NCBI GenBank assembly: GCA_004144175.1 | Contig: SEFT01000006.1 | Location: 1-64,000, forward strand | DNA: 64,000 nt | Reading direction: 5' to 3' | DNA from: Sphingobacteriales bacterium | GTDB lineage: Bacteria; Bacteroidota; Bacteroidia; Chitinophagales; Chitinophagaceae | Shown here: positions 26,569 through 36,088 of the stretch, in pieces | Numbering within the stretch: position 1 is the stretch's first letter | How the letters are laid out: each line of letters starts with the position of its first letter | The notes under the pieces: model-generated | The model's input: only the letters and a program-made list of their open reading frames with translations | The model's database searches: none | Told to the model about the DNA's origin: nothing | Translations under genes and position numbers: made by a program

Positions 26569-28452
26569 ATGCAAGAAAAAGGTACCATCTCGATACATAC
26601 CGAGAACATATTCCCGATCATAAAGAAATTCCTTTATTCCGACCACGAGATATTCCTCCGCGAGCTGGTGGCGAATGCCGTAGATGCGGTGCAAAAGATC
26701 AAACGCCTTTCGTCGCTGGGGCAGTACAACGGACCTCTGGGCGACCTGATGGTGGAAGTGTCCTTCGACGAAGCAGCTAAGACCATTACCATTAGCGATA
26801 ATGGACTTGGTATGACGGCCGAGGAGATAAAAAAATACATCAACCAGATCGCCTTTTCAGGCGCGGCGGAGTTTGTAGAGAAGTTCAAAGAATCGAAAGA
26901 TGCCAATGAGATCATTGGCAAGTTCGGTCTTGGTTTCTATTCTGCCTTTATGGTGGCCGAGAAGGTAGAGATACAAACACTCTCTTACCAGGAAGGCGCA
27001 ACACCTGCCCGCTGGATATGCGATGGCAGCACGGAGTTTGAAATAACCGAAGGCGATAAGCTGACCCGCGGTACCGACATCATCCTGCATGTCAATAAAG
27101 ACAACGAAGAGTTCCTCGATCAGCAGAAGCTGCAAGGTATACTCGATAAGTACTGCAAATTCCTGCCGGTGCCGGTGAAGTTTGGTACGAAGGAAGACCG
27201 CGAGCCGGATGGCGAAGATGAGAATGGTAAGCTGAAGTACAAAGAAGTAACCGTTGATAATATCATCAACACCACCAGCCCTATATGGACCAAAGCGCCA
27301 TCGGAGCTGAAGGATGAGGACTATCTCGACTTCTACCAGGAGCTGTACCCGTTCTCTGAAGAGCCGTTGTTCTGGATACACCTAAACGTGGACTATCCAT
27401 TCAACCTGACGGGCGTGCTGTACTTCCCAAGGGTGAAGAACGAGCTGGAACTACAGAAGAACAAGATAAAGCTCTTCTCGCGCCAGGTATTCATTACCGA
27501 TGAGGTGAAGGATATAGTGCCGGAGTTCCTTATGCTGCTGCATGGTGTGATAGACAGCCCCGATATACCGCTCAATGTATCGCGCAGCTTCCTGCAGGCC
27601 GATAGCAATGTAAAGAAGATCAATACCTACATCACTAAGAAGGTAGGCGATAAGCTAGCAGAACTGTTCAAGAAAGACCGCAAAAGCTACGAAGAGAAGT
27701 GGCAGGACATTGGCCTGTTCGTGAAGTATGGCATGATCAGCGATGACAAATTCAATGAAAAAGCAAAGGATTTTGCACTGCTTAAGAACACGAAGGAAGA
27801 ACACTTTACCAACGACGAATACTACGAAAAGATAAAGGAACTACAGAAGGATAAGAACGATACGGTAGTATACCTGTATACCAACGACCCTGCAAGGCAG
27901 GATGCGTATATACAGTCGGCCAACAAGAAGGGCTATGATGTGCTGTTGATGAATTCCCCAATCGACAATCACTTCATCAGCCACATGGAGCGCAAGCTGG
28001 ACAAGACTTCTGTAAAGCGTGTAGATGCCGACATCGTGGACAAGCTGATAGAAAAAGGCGATACGCCACAGCATATACTTACCGAAGAGCAGACCGGCAA
28101 GGTGAAAACGATATTCGAGAAGACGGTGAACAAGCCGACGATGCGCATAGAGATAGAAAGCCTGAGCCCCGATGATATGCCCGTAACTGTAACGATGGAT
28201 GAGTTCATGCGCCGTATGAAAGATATGGCTGCTATGGGCGGTGGTATGAATTTCTATGGCAACATGCCCGATAGCTACAAGGTAGCCGTAAATGGTAACC
28301 ACAAGCTGATATCGCGCATACTGGAAGCCGGCAGCGAAGAAGAGCAAGGCAGGCTGGCCAAGCAAGCCTACGACCTGGCACTACTCTCGCAAGGCATGCT
28401 CACCGGCAGCGACCTTACCGAGTTCCTGAACAGGAGCGTGAATATGATATAG
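26569..28452 (+). CDS. htpG: Molecular chaperone HtpG (Hsp90)
   Basis: 627 aa. The N-terminal ATP-binding GHKL domain has FLRELVANAVDA (ATP-lid Asn), ISDNGLGMTAEEI and GKFGLGFYSAFMVA. The middle domain has LFSRQVFITDEVKDIVPEFL and DIPLNVSRSFLQAD, with the catalytic Arg of the last motif. A C-terminal dimerisation region ends with LALLSQGMLTGSDLTEFLNR. It assists folding under stress in the cytoplasm. It is a single-gene transcript closed by a strong terminator. Confidence 0.97.
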   Translation: MQEKGTISIHTENIFPIIKKFLYSDHEIFLRELVANAVDAVQKIKRLSSLGQYNGPLGDLMVEVSFDEAAKTITISDNGLGMTAEEIKKYINQIAFSGAAEFVEKFKESKDANEIIGKFGLGFYSAFMVAEKVEIQTLSYQEGATPARWICDGSTEFEITEGDKLTRGTDIILHVNKDNEEFLDQQKLQGILDKYCKFLPVPVKFGTKEDREPDGEDENGKLKYKEVTVDNIINTTSPIWTKAPSELKDEDYLDFYQELYPFSEEPLFWIHLNVDYPFNLTGVLYFPRVKNELELQKNKIKLFSRQVFITDEVKDIVPEFLMLLHGVIDSPDIPLNVSRSFLQADSNVKKINTYITKKVGDKLAELFKKDRKSYEEKWQDIGLFVKYGMISDDKFNEKAKDFALLKNTKEEHFTNDEYYEKIKELQKDKNDTVVYLYTNDPARQDAYIQSANKKGYDVLLMNSPIDNHFISHMERKLDKTSVKRVDADIVDKLIEKGDTPQHILTEEQTGKVKTIFEKTVNKPTMRIEIESLSPDDMPVTVTMDEFMRRMKDMAAMGGGMNFYGNMPDSYKVAVNGNHKLISRILEAGSEEEQGRLAKQAYDLALLSQGMLTGSDLTEFLNRSVNMI

Positions 28453-28473
28453 TACTGACATCAGATAATAACA

Positions 28474-28501
28474 GCAGCGTCCCGGGAGACCGGGACGCTG
28501 C
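28474..28501. terminator. Terminator after htpG
   Basis: 12-bp stem GCAGCGTCCCGG / CCGGGACGCTGC with GAGA tetraloop, then ATTGTTTT. It also lies just beyond the stop of the convergent lipoprotein gene. Confidence 0.85.
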
Positions 28502-28507
28502 ATTGTT

Positions 28508-29281
28508 TTAAGGCTTGGGTAGAAGTAGGTAGCCTAAATTGCCTATCTCTAGTAATAATGTATCTGCGGGCTGTGCGTTCAGCCACTTTTTTCTATAAGG
28601 GGTTAATATTGCTGAACGGCCGTTTATCTGTGAAAGACTAACGAACTGTTCGTCATTGCTGTCACCATAAAATGGAATTTCAGCAAGGTTAATGGTTGAG
28701 TTGTTTAGGTTTACATTTGCGGTTAAGTCTTTCCTGATTACTAGCTCACAGTATTTTGAATCCATACTTAATGTGTCCCATACCGACTTGAAAGTCCTAA
28801 GGTTAACGGCACCAACAGCAGTCCATGTAAGTTCTTTCATATTACCTTTGATAAGGACTGAACGCATGCCGCTATGGAAGTCAGGCGTTATGACATGTAT
28901 CTTAGATCCATAGCGCTGGCGGGTAAATTGACTATATGGAGGTTTCAGAAGTGATACCTGGCTAATACTCCTAAACCACGTCCAATTAGTCATCTTATAA
29001 TCATCCGTATACCAATCCATATAAAAGGTCTTATCCTGTTGCAGCATTTCATCGGCATCGGTATAGTCCCATTTGTAGGCATCGCCCGGGGCCATTCTTA
29101 CAGCAAGTGCAGGGCTGGTAGAGTTGGCATAATCATCCAGCGTCTTGTACATCCGCAGGTTGATGGTCTCACCCGTATTGTTCTCGAATGTGTAGGGGCC
29201 CTTCAGCTTATTTTTTTTGCCACAGCTGGTGGTATGGATCAGTAAGAGCAAGGCAGATAGTGCCAGGAGTATGTTACGCAT
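28508..29281 (-). CDS. Lipoprotein of unknown function
   Basis: 257 aa. The start (MRNILLALSALLLLIHTTSC) is a lipoprotein signal with lipobox cysteine at residue 20, followed by a basic linker (GKKNKLKG). The rest looks beta-rich with many Trp/Tyr residues (FYMDWYTDDYKMTNWTWF) and no known motif. Its likely place is the outer membrane or its inner leaflet. It precedes the radical SAM gene in order on the chromosome but lies downstream of it on the minus strand with a 47-bp gap, so they may share a transcript. Confidence 0.7.
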   Translation of the reverse strand: MRNILLALSALLLLIHTTSCGKKNKLKGPYTFENNTGETINLRMYKTLDDYANSTSPALAVRMAPGDAYKWDYTDADEMLQQDKTFYMDWYTDDYKMTNWTWFRSISQVSLLKPPYSQFTRQRYGSKIHVITPDFHSGMRSVLIKGNMKELTWTAVGAVNLRTFKSVWDTLSMDSKYCELVIRKDLTANVNLNNSTINLAEIPFYGDSNDEQFVSLSQINGRSAILTPYRKKWLNAQPADTLLLEIGNLGYLLLPKP

Positions 29282-29328
29282 AGAGGGTAAAGGTTGCTTT
29301 GCAATATAACGTAAGGCGGGGCGGAATA

Positions 29329-31536
29329 TTATAACCGCAACAGCCCAAACTTATACAGGCCATTCACGGGCTTATTGTCCCAGAAGAGCTCAAAGTCTTC
29401 GAGGCCTGCGGCTTCATAGTCTGCTTTCACTTCTTGCAGCGTGTATGCCTTTATGTTGTTGATAGAGAGCTTTTCGAGCATGGCAGCCAGCCAGGCGCCT
29501 TGTTCTTTATCGGTCTTAATTTCGAGTGTTTCCGTCTTGCCCTGGAAGGTAAGTGAGGCTACCTCCCACTGGTTGCCTTTCTTCGATTTGATGAAGGTCT
29601 CCAACTTCGGTGGCTTGCCCAGGTAGATGACCTTGGCATTGGGTTTCATACCTGCATACTCGTCTTCGTTCAGGGCATTGATAATGTAGTCGGGGGCTAC
29701 AGTGGTCTTGGGCACTTTAAAGTCGAACCACTTATGCAGCGGATGGTCGAAGCAGGCTGCGTGCATATAGTTGTGCAGCGACTTCTTTAGGCCATAGCCA
29801 AAGCTGTCATGGTCGGCAGCGGTGTCTACGTGTACGATATCGTTATTTGCAAAGCTGCCTATGGCTTCTGTTTGTTTCGTTACGCCAAACTTCGCAGGCT
29901 CCAATCCTACAGGGCTATGCGCGGTCATGGCAAACTGATGCCAGAAGGCCGATTGCAATATACCCGCCTGGAACATCTGCCTTACCATTTCCATCGAGTC
30001 GATGGTCTCCTGCGCCGTCTGTGTAGGGAAGCCATACATCAGGTAGGCATGCACCATAATGCCCGCTTCGGTAAAGTGTTTGTTCACCCTGGCTACCTGT
30101 GCTACGGTAATGCCCTTCTGTATCAGTTGCAGCAATCGGTCGGATGCTACTTCCAACCCGCCCGATACGGCTATACAGCCCGATGCCCTGAGCAGCATAC
30201 ACAGGTCGCGGGTAAAGCTTTTCTCGAAGCGGATATTGGTCCACCAGCTTACTACCAGCTTGCGGCGTATGATCTCCAGCGCCAGTTCACGCATCAGTGC
30301 GGGTGGCGCTGCTTCATCTACAAAGTGGAAGCCCGTCTCGCCTGTCTGCGCTATGATCTGCTCCATACGGTCGCAGAGTATCTGTGCCGTCAGCGGCTCG
30401 TAGCGGGCTATATAGTCGAGCGATATATCGCAAAAGGTACACTTGCCCCAGTAGCAGCCATGCGCCATGGTCAACTTATTCCAGCGGCCATCGCTCCATA
30501 GGCTGTGCATGGGGTTCGCAACTTCAATCGCCGATACATATCTATCGAGCCAGAAGTCGCTATAGTCAGGTGTGCCCACCTGGCCTTGCTTGTAGTCGGT
30601 GCAGGCCTGGTTGTTGATGTATGTGACCTTACTGTCTTGCAGCAGGAAGGTGCGCTTAAGCTCCTCTACGGTCTTATTGCCATCTATGTATTGAAGCAGG
30701 TTCTCGATGGGCGCTTCACCATCGTCGAGCGTAATGAAGTCATAGAACTCAAACACACGCGCATCCGATAAAGACCGCAGCTCTGTGTTGGCAAAGCCGC
30801 CACCCATTACCACTTTCACGGCAGGGTAGTGCTGCTTTATCCACTGGGCACAGCGGAACGAGGCATACAGATTGCCGGGGAAGGGTACGGAGAGCGCTAC
30901 CATCTGCGGCTGCAGCATTTCCATCCTTTCCTTCAGCAGGTTTATCGTTATCTGGTCTATATAAGTATACTCTTGCAGCAGGCTATCGTACAGCTCATCA
31001 AAGCTATTGGCCGACCTGCCCAGCCGCTCAGCATACCGGCTAAAACCAAAGTGCGGGTCCACACATTCCATGATGATATCTGACAGATCTTCGAGATACA
31101 TGGTGGCCAGGTGTTTCGCTTTGTCCTGTATGCCCATATTACCGAAGGCCCAGTTTAGGTCGTCGTGCTGTGCAAAGCGTGATGCCTCGGGCAGATAGTT
31201 ACGCTTGCAAATGAGGTGCGCCAAGGTAGGGTTATGTCCTTGCAGGAAGTTGATAACTGCATCGATGGTCAGTATGTAATCATCGGCAAGCGCCAGGATG
31301 CGTTGCGCATTTTCTGATAGTTCCTGCGCATTTCCCTTGATAAATGCAAAAAGTTCTTCCAGCCCTTTCTTCGAAAACAACGCCAGTGTTACTTCTATAC
31401 CGAGGTCGGCCTGGAAGGAAGATATGCCTTTTGTATTGAGGAATCCTTTCAGGTAGGCAGTAGCCGGGTAAGGGGTGTTCAGCTGTGTAAAAGGGGGCGT
31501 TATCAGGAAGACTTTTGCGCTCAAGTATCGGTACAA
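29329..31536 (-). CDS. B12-binding-domain radical SAM enzyme
   Basis: 735 aa. The N-terminal part (FLITPPFTQLNTPYPATAYL, VMGGGFANTELRSL) resembles the cobalamin-binding fold of B12-dependent radical SAM proteins. The radical SAM core has the cluster motif HGCYWGKCTFCDIS, where the spacing is C-x4-C-x2-C instead of the classic C-x3-C-x2-C. It is followed by FHFVDEAAPPALMRELALEI and GGLEVASDRLLQLIQKGI. No ATG exists near the start; TTG at 31536 or, more likely, TTG at 31524 (then SAKVFLITPPF) is used. Substrate unknown. The class includes RiPP and lipid or cofactor modifiers. Confidence 0.85.
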   Translation of the reverse strand: MYRYLSAKVFLITPPFTQLNTPYPATAYLKGFLNTKGISSFQADLGIEVTLALFSKKGLEELFAFIKGNAQELSENAQRILALADDYILTIDAVINFLQGHNPTLAHLICKRNYLPEASRFAQHDDLNWAFGNMGIQDKAKHLATMYLEDLSDIIMECVDPHFGFSRYAERLGRSANSFDELYDSLLQEYTYIDQITINLLKERMEMLQPQMVALSVPFPGNLYASFRCAQWIKQHYPAVKVVMGGGFANTELRSLSDARVFEFYDFITLDDGEAPIENLLQYIDGNKTVEELKRTFLLQDSKVTYINNQACTDYKQGQVGTPDYSDFWLDRYVSAIEVANPMHSLWSDGRWNKLTMAHGCYWGKCTFCDISLDYIARYEPLTAQILCDRMEQIIAQTGETGFHFVDEAAPPALMRELALEIIRRKLVVSWWTNIRFEKSFTRDLCMLLRASGCIAVSGGLEVASDRLLQLIQKGITVAQVARVNKHFTEAGIMVHAYLMYGFPTQTAQETIDSMEMVRQMFQAGILQSAFWHQFAMTAHSPVGLEPAKFGVTKQTEAIGSFANNDIVHVDTAADHDSFGYGLKKSLHNYMHAACFDHPLHKWFDFKVPKTTVAPDYIINALNEDEYAGMKPNAKVIYLGKPPKLETFIKSKKGNQWEVASLTFQGKTETLEIKTDKEQGAWLAAMLEKLSINNIKAYTLQEVKADYEAAGLEDFELFWDNKPVNGLYKFGLLRL

Positions 31537-31674
31537 TTTTCAGCTGCAAAATTACCGCTATTTCATGATGTTTGACGCCCTGTCTGTTAAACATATGAAA
31601 ATGCTGCAAGGGCTTTAAACCATTTCCACAAGCGGCAGTCTTATATCTGTAACAATTGAGAAAACAATACTTGT

Positions 31675-32019
31675 ATGAAAAAGATAACCATCATAGCGGC
31701 ACTGGCAATGGCCGTTTTTACAACGGATACCATGGCTGCACCAAAGCAAGATAAAAAAGCAAGACAAGAACAGGGCAGCGACCGTGGTATGAGAGACCCG
31801 CGCAAGCGATCTGAAATGATAGCCGATAAGCTGGACTTTACAGCCGAACAGCGTGCGAGGCTTACTACCCTGAACAACAAATACACGGGCGACAATATAG
31901 ACCGTAAGGCCTACCACGAAGAGTTCCGCGCTATAATGACCGATGCGCAGAGGCAAAAAGCCGATGAATGGAAGAAGCAACGCGGCGAAAAAGGCAGAGG
32001 CAACCGCCGTGACAAATAA
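31675..32019 (+). CDS. Small Spy/CpxP-like periplasmic protein
   Basis: 114 aa with a signal peptide (IIAALAMAVFTTDTMAAP), then a charged helical domain with FTAEQRARLTTLNNKY and FRAIMTDAQRQKADEWKKQ. These repeat the LTxxQ-like pattern of Spy/CpxP chaperone-like proteins. It probably binds unfolded proteins or metals in the periplasm; inferred. It is followed 50 bp later by a paralogue, so the two look like a tandem duplication. Confidence 0.75.
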   Translation: MKKITIIAALAMAVFTTDTMAAPKQDKKARQEQGSDRGMRDPRKRSEMIADKLDFTAEQRARLTTLNNKYTGDNIDRKAYHEEFRAIMTDAQRQKADEWKKQRGEKGRGNRRDK

Positions 32020-32069
32020 GTACGACAATCCCCTTACTCAGAATAGATAAAATAACAGTGATGAACGAT

Positions 32070-32447
32070 ATGAAGAAGATAGTAATAATGGCTGCAGTAG
32101 CATTTGCAGCATTCGCAACACCGGCAATGGCTCAACCGAGGACGAAGGTAAAGCAAGACGGAACAACGGAGCGCATGGTACAGGGCCCGAACGATAAGGC
32201 CGGCAAGCGCATGAAAGACCCGAAGAAACGCACGGCGCGGATGGCTGAGAAGCTGAACTTTACCGATGCACAGAAAGCACAGTTAGATCAGCTGAATGCC
32301 AAATACCCTGGTGCCGAATTTGACCGCAAAGCCTACCGCGAAGGGTTTAGAGCCATACTGACCGATGCACAGAAACAAAAGATGGCCGAGTGGAAGGCGA
32401 AGCATAAAGAAAAGCACGGCCAGCGTGGAGAGATGAAGAAGGCCTAA
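32070..32447 (+). CDS. Small Spy/CpxP-like periplasmic protein, paralogue
   Basis: 125 aa from ATG 32070 (MKKIVIMAAVAFAAFATPAMA), aligned with the start of the gene at 31675. An upstream ATG at 32061 is also possible. The mature part repeats the paralogue's key segments (RMKDPKKRTARMAEKLNFTD, then FRAILTDAQKQKMAEWKAK) with a highly basic tail (KHKEKHGQRGEMKKA). Likely co-transcribed with it and ended by the terminator at 32489. Confidence 0.75.
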   Translation: MKKIVIMAAVAFAAFATPAMAQPRTKVKQDGTTERMVQGPNDKAGKRMKDPKKRTARMAEKLNFTDAQKAQLDQLNAKYPGAEFDRKAYREGFRAILTDAQKQKMAEWKAKHKEKHGQRGEMKKA

Positions 32448-32488
32448 AGATTGTATAGCCCACAGCTATATGTTTTACGTTAGCAACT

Positions 32489-32520
32489 GACAGCAGCCTG
32501 TACCGGGCTGCTGTCCTTTT
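32489..32520 (+). terminator. Terminator of the Spy-like pair
   Basis: Stem GACAGCAGCC / GGCTGCTGTC with a 7-nt loop, then CTTTTT. Confidence 0.85.
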
Positions 32521-32583
32521 TCGTGCGGCCGGGCTTCCCCGCTTTTGTATTACATTAGCAGCCTGAAACGAAAACTTGCTACG

Positions 32584-32811
32584 ATGGCTACAACAAAAAT
32601 CACAGTAAATAACAATGGCTCGCTGAAGATAGAAGGCGACTTTGAGATAGTAGATAAAGAAGGCAACCTGTACGACCTGGGCGGCCGCGAGGTGGTATCG
32701 ATATGCCGCTGCGGCCTGTCGCAAAACAAACCATTTTGCGATGGCGCGCATAAAGGCCACTTCGAGCATGAGGCTAAGGCATTTGCACTGCCGCCTAAGA
32801 AGACTACTTAA
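32584..32811 (+). CDS. CDGSH iron-sulfur domain protein
   Basis: 75 aa from ATG 32584. It carries the CDGSH-type signature C-x-C-x8-C-D-G-x-H (CRCGLSQNKPFCDGAH, ligands C41, C43, C52 and H56) that holds a [2Fe-2S] cluster with three Cys and one His. The N-terminal part (GSLKIEGDFEIVDKEGNLYD) fits the family. Function is probably electron transfer or cluster handling in the cytoplasm. Single gene. Confidence 0.92.
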   Translation: MATTKITVNNNGSLKIEGDFEIVDKEGNLYDLGGREVVSICRCGLSQNKPFCDGAHKGHFEHEAKAFALPPKKTT

Positions 32812-32836
32812 CCAATTTGTAAAAGGTACTAAAACT

Positions 32837-32871
32837 GTAAAAGGGACGACACGAAGTGCAGTCCCTTTTAC
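32837..32871 (+). terminator. Terminator after the CDGSH gene
   Basis: Perfect 11-bp stem GTAAAAGGGAC / GTCCCTTTTAC with a 13-nt loop; the T-run lies inside the stem. Confidence 0.65.
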
Positions 32872-32992
32872 GATTGTGATCTATTTGAAAGTTGAGAATC
32901 TAATATCTTATCATCATCTGCATCGTTCTATCTTCTCAATTCATGCCTCACAATCTTACGTTAGATATGTATAAAACACCGTGCCATCCACT

Positions 32993-33652
32993 TCAGTGTG
33001 TACTCACACTATCGCTGAGCAGGCCTGACTGCATGGCGAATACTACCAACCCCGCACGGGTATGTATATTGAGTTTCCGGAAGAGGCTTTCACGGTAGCC
33101 GTCAACGGTACGCACGCTGATGTTCAGCTTTTGCGCTATTGTCTCATAGTTCATTTCGCTGCAGCAATAGTGTAGAAACTCCAGTTCCCGCTTCGATAGG
33201 TGCGCCTTGTTCTTTTTGTGCTGATATATAATGCCCGCCATCATATCGGGCTGTATGTCCGAGTGATAGTAGCCGGTCTGGTGTGCCGTTCTGATTGCGT
33301 GTTCCAGCTCTTCGGGAGATATGTCTTTATTGATAAATCCCGATGCCCCCATGCGCAGCATAGATAGTACACTATAGTCGTGGTCGTACATTGATACGAC
33401 GAGTACTCTTATGGAAGGCCAATTTTGCTTCAGTACCGGTAATACATCGTAGCCGTTCATGCGGGGCATCCTTATGTCCAGCAGGCAAAGGTCCGGCGGG
33501 TCTTTGCGGTCTGTCAACAGTGCTATCAGTTCATGGCCGTCTCCGGCCTCTGCTACTATACGCATACCTTCAAAGCCTGACACGATTTCTACAACACCTT
33601 TCCTGAAAAGCATATGGTCGTCGGCAATAGCAATGCTTATGGTGTGTGGCAT
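32993..33652 (-). CDS. NarL/LuxR-family response regulator
   Basis: 219 aa. The receiver domain (1-125) has the acidic pair in IAIADDHMLFRKGV, the phospho-acceptor Asp59 in LCLLDIRMPRMNG, and the conserved Lys in GFINKDISPEEL. The C-terminal LuxR HTH (about 150-212) has LSKRELEFLHYCCSEMNYE and VRTVDGYRESLFRKLNIHTR. It binds DNA after phosphorylation by a partner histidine kinase, which is not adjacent. Orphan single gene; targets unknown. Confidence 0.93.
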   Translation of the reverse strand: MPHTISIAIADDHMLFRKGVVEIVSGFEGMRIVAEAGDGHELIALLTDRKDPPDLCLLDIRMPRMNGYDVLPVLKQNWPSIRVLVVSMYDHDYSVLSMLRMGASGFINKDISPEELEHAIRTAHQTGYYHSDIQPDMMAGIIYQHKKNKAHLSKRELEFLHYCCSEMNYETIAQKLNISVRTVDGYRESLFRKLNIHTRAGLVVFAMQSGLLSDSVSTH

Positions 33653-33802
33653 AAATAGGACGTTTACCTGGTGTAAGGTGAATATACTATTTAAAAATAA
33701 ATGTCTTATGTATTATATTGGTATTTAACGAGTGAATGACAATAGTCTGGCGCACTTGTAAAAAAATGAATATTGTCAATCCGTTTTTTAACGGATACAG
33801 CA

Positions 33803-34234
33803 TCATTTCTTTTCTTCCTTATCATCTTCCAGCTTAAAGCTGATGGGTAGCGTGAAATACACATTCACCGGCACCCCTTGCTGCTGCCCGGGCTTCCATG
33901 CAGGCATCGATCTTACAACGCGTATAGCCTCCTCTTCCAGGCCATAACCAAGACGCCGTCCCATAGTTTTTACATCAGTGATCCGGCCCTTTGTATCTAC
34001 CACGAACATTACGTTTATACGGCCTTCGATATCTTCCTTTATAGCGGTATCGGGGTATTTCAGGTGTTCAGATATGTAGCCAGATACATCGAAAGGAGGC
34101 TCGGGCATTACCTCTACAAAGCGGAATATAGTGGGGGCCTCTGCAGTCTTGTTTGTTACAGTTTTATCTTTTATTTGTGCAGTAGCAGCAGTAGCTGCCC
34201 AGAACGTGGCGAGTATAAATGCCTGAAGCTTCAT
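33803..34234 (-). CDS. Periplasmic protein with TonB C-terminal domain
   Basis: 143 aa from ATG 34234, which gives a clean signal peptide (FILATFWAATAATAQ); the upstream frame to 34408 is Cys-rich and unlikely. The remainder is one TonB_C domain (VSGYISEHLKYPDTAIKEDI, INVMFVVDTKGRITDV, AIRVVRSMPAWKPGQQQGVP). Real TonB has a cytoplasmic start and Pro-rich spacer; both are missing, so energy coupling is uncertain. Divergent from the decarboxylase gene. Confidence 0.8.
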   Translation of the reverse strand: MKLQAFILATFWAATAATAQIKDKTVTNKTAEAPTIFRFVEVMPEPPFDVSGYISEHLKYPDTAIKEDIEGRINVMFVVDTKGRITDVKTMGRRLGYGLEEEAIRVVRSMPAWKPGQQQGVPVNVYFTLPISFKLEDDKEEKK

Positions 34235-34361
34235 AGGGAGTAAAATATTTGGGGCGAATATACACAGAATGTACTGCGTTGTACATGAGGGCATATGACA
34301 ACCGTCATCATTATCCATTACGCGATAAAGTACCTTCGCACCGCAAAAAGAATAGCAAAGA

Positions 34362-35603
34362 ATGAAGTACTGGAAAAAGCTGTCGCACACCGAGCAGGAT
34401 GCACGCATTACCGCGGCGCTAAAGCAAAATGTAGACTACCGCAACAATGTATCGCTGGGCATACCCGCTTCGGTGCTCGATAGTACAGTGTTTTACGAGC
34501 AGGCACCCTTCCTGAAGGATGCTCCGCTGCTGCGGGCATATATCCAGAACCCTAACCATATAGGCTGCCATACCCTAGGAGAATCAGAGACTTTCTTTAA
34601 GGGCACGCAAGACATAGAGCGCGAAGTAATTGAATTGCTGAGTACCGATGTATTACATGCGCCGGCCGGGTCTTGCGATGGCTACATAGCTGCCGGAGGC
34701 ACCGAGGCCAATATACAGGCCGCATGGATATACCGCAACTACTTCATACGCGACCATGGCGCAAGACCAGAGGAAGTAGCGCTGCTGGGCTCGGCCGATA
34801 CCCATTACTCCATAGCAAAGTCCGGCAACCTGCTGAGCCTGGATATGTACCTGACCCCTGTCGACGAACATACGAGGCAAATTTTACCGGAAGCATTAGA
34901 CAATATATTGGCAGAAGCTAAGTCAGCCGGAGTAAAGTATATGATCGTCATATCGAACATGGGTACTACCATGTTTGGTAGCATTGATCAACCGGGCCTG
35001 TATGTACAATACTTGCAGGCTCACGGGCTGGAGTTCAGACTGCATATCGATGGTGCTTTCGGCGGATTTATCTATCCGATCAGCAATCCCCAATCGGGTA
35101 TCGACTTTAGCAATGAGCATGTCTCATCCGTTACGCTGGATGCTCATAAGATGCTGCAGGCGCCCTATGGCACGGGCATCTTCCTGGTGCGCAAGGGGCT
35201 GATGGAATATGTATATACCAAAGAAGCCAAGTATGTAAACGGTATGGACATTACCCTGAGCGGCAGCCGCTCAGGTACCAATGCCATAGCGGTGTGGATG
35301 ATATTGGTAACTTATGGTCCTTTCGGCTGGCTGGAGAAAATAAATAAACTGCTGTATCGAACCGACTGGTGCTGCCGCCAACTGGATTCCTTAGGCGTTA
35401 CTTATTACAGGCATCCTAAGATGAACATCATTACTATAAAAGCTGCTCATATGCCGCAGGCAATAGCTCACAAGTATGGATTAGTACCAGATAGCCACCA
35501 CGCGCCACAGTGGTACAAGATAGTGGTGATGGACCACGTGGAACTTGATTATCTGGAAGCGTTCATAAAAGATTTAACCGCAGGGTCCGGTAAAAATGGC
35601 TGA
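34362..35603 (+). CDS. PLP-dependent decarboxylase (group II, aspartate aminotransferase fold)
   Basis: 413 aa. Key features are GYIAAGGTEANIQAAWIYRN (PLP phosphate binding), FRLHIDGAFGGFIYP (Asp binding the pyridine nitrogen), and SVTLDAHKMLQAPYGTGIF with the Schiff-base Lys in DAHK. This is the pattern of group II decarboxylases acting on histidine, tyrosine/tryptophan, glutamate or diaminobutyrate. Substrate residues cannot be read with confidence. It is cytoplasmic, and followed by a small unknown protein. Confidence 0.88.
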   Translation: MKYWKKLSHTEQDARITAALKQNVDYRNNVSLGIPASVLDSTVFYEQAPFLKDAPLLRAYIQNPNHIGCHTLGESETFFKGTQDIEREVIELLSTDVLHAPAGSCDGYIAAGGTEANIQAAWIYRNYFIRDHGARPEEVALLGSADTHYSIAKSGNLLSLDMYLTPVDEHTRQILPEALDNILAEAKSAGVKYMIVISNMGTTMFGSIDQPGLYVQYLQAHGLEFRLHIDGAFGGFIYPISNPQSGIDFSNEHVSSVTLDAHKMLQAPYGTGIFLVRKGLMEYVYTKEAKYVNGMDITLSGSRSGTNAIAVWMILVTYGPFGWLEKINKLLYRTDWCCRQLDSLGVTYYRHPKMNIITIKAAHMPQAIAHKYGLVPDSHHAPQWYKIVVMDHVELDYLEAFIKDLTAGSGKNG

Positions 35604-35655
35604 CGAAACGGCAAGGGCATTAAATTTGTCGCAACTATTATAAAGCATTACTACT

Positions 35656-35916
35656 ATGTCTAAATGCCAGATGACGATACAACTGACCGATGGGACCGAT
35701 TTATTTCTAGATAAAGCAAAAACTGCTATGGGCCGTGCAGGCGGTACCCTTACAGGCGATACCACCTCGGGCAACTTTCATATTAGCACCCCGATGGGTA
35801 AGGTAGCAGGCAACTACAGTATTGCAGGCAGCCAGGTTACCATCAACATTACCGACAAGCCTATGCTGGTAGGCTGCGGCATGATTGAAAGCATGCTGAG
35901 ATCGCAATTGAGCTAA
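35656..35916 (+). CDS. Small protein, unknown
   Basis: 86 aa, starting ATG 35656, 52 bp after the decarboxylase. Predicted mainly beta (KCQMTIQLTDGTDLFLDKAK, GNFHISTPMGKVAGNYSIAG, VTINITDKPMLVGCGMIE). No signal peptide. It resembles small steroid- or lipid-binding-like sheet proteins only vaguely, so no function is proposed. It is closed by a strong terminator. Confidence 0.7.
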   Translation: MSKCQMTIQLTDGTDLFLDKAKTAMGRAGGTLTGDTTSGNFHISTPMGKVAGNYSIAGSQVTINITDKPMLVGCGMIESMLRSQLS

Positions 35917-35936
35917 GAAGCAGGTTTCGGTATATC

Positions 35937-35968
35937 AAAAAAACCTCCGGGTCCCCGGAGGTTTTTTT
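35937..35968 (+). terminator. Terminator of the small protein gene
   Basis: AAAAAAACCTCCGG and its complement form a long stem around a short loop, ending in seven T. Confidence 0.92.
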
Positions 35969-36088
35969 ATGCGCCTACCGCTCTTTTAACCAATAGTTTA
36001 TACAGGTGAATACATGAGTGCGTAATTTTTTTGCAAACTTATTTTGTTATTTAGTTGTTAATAATATTTTTATAGAAAATTAAGAGAT

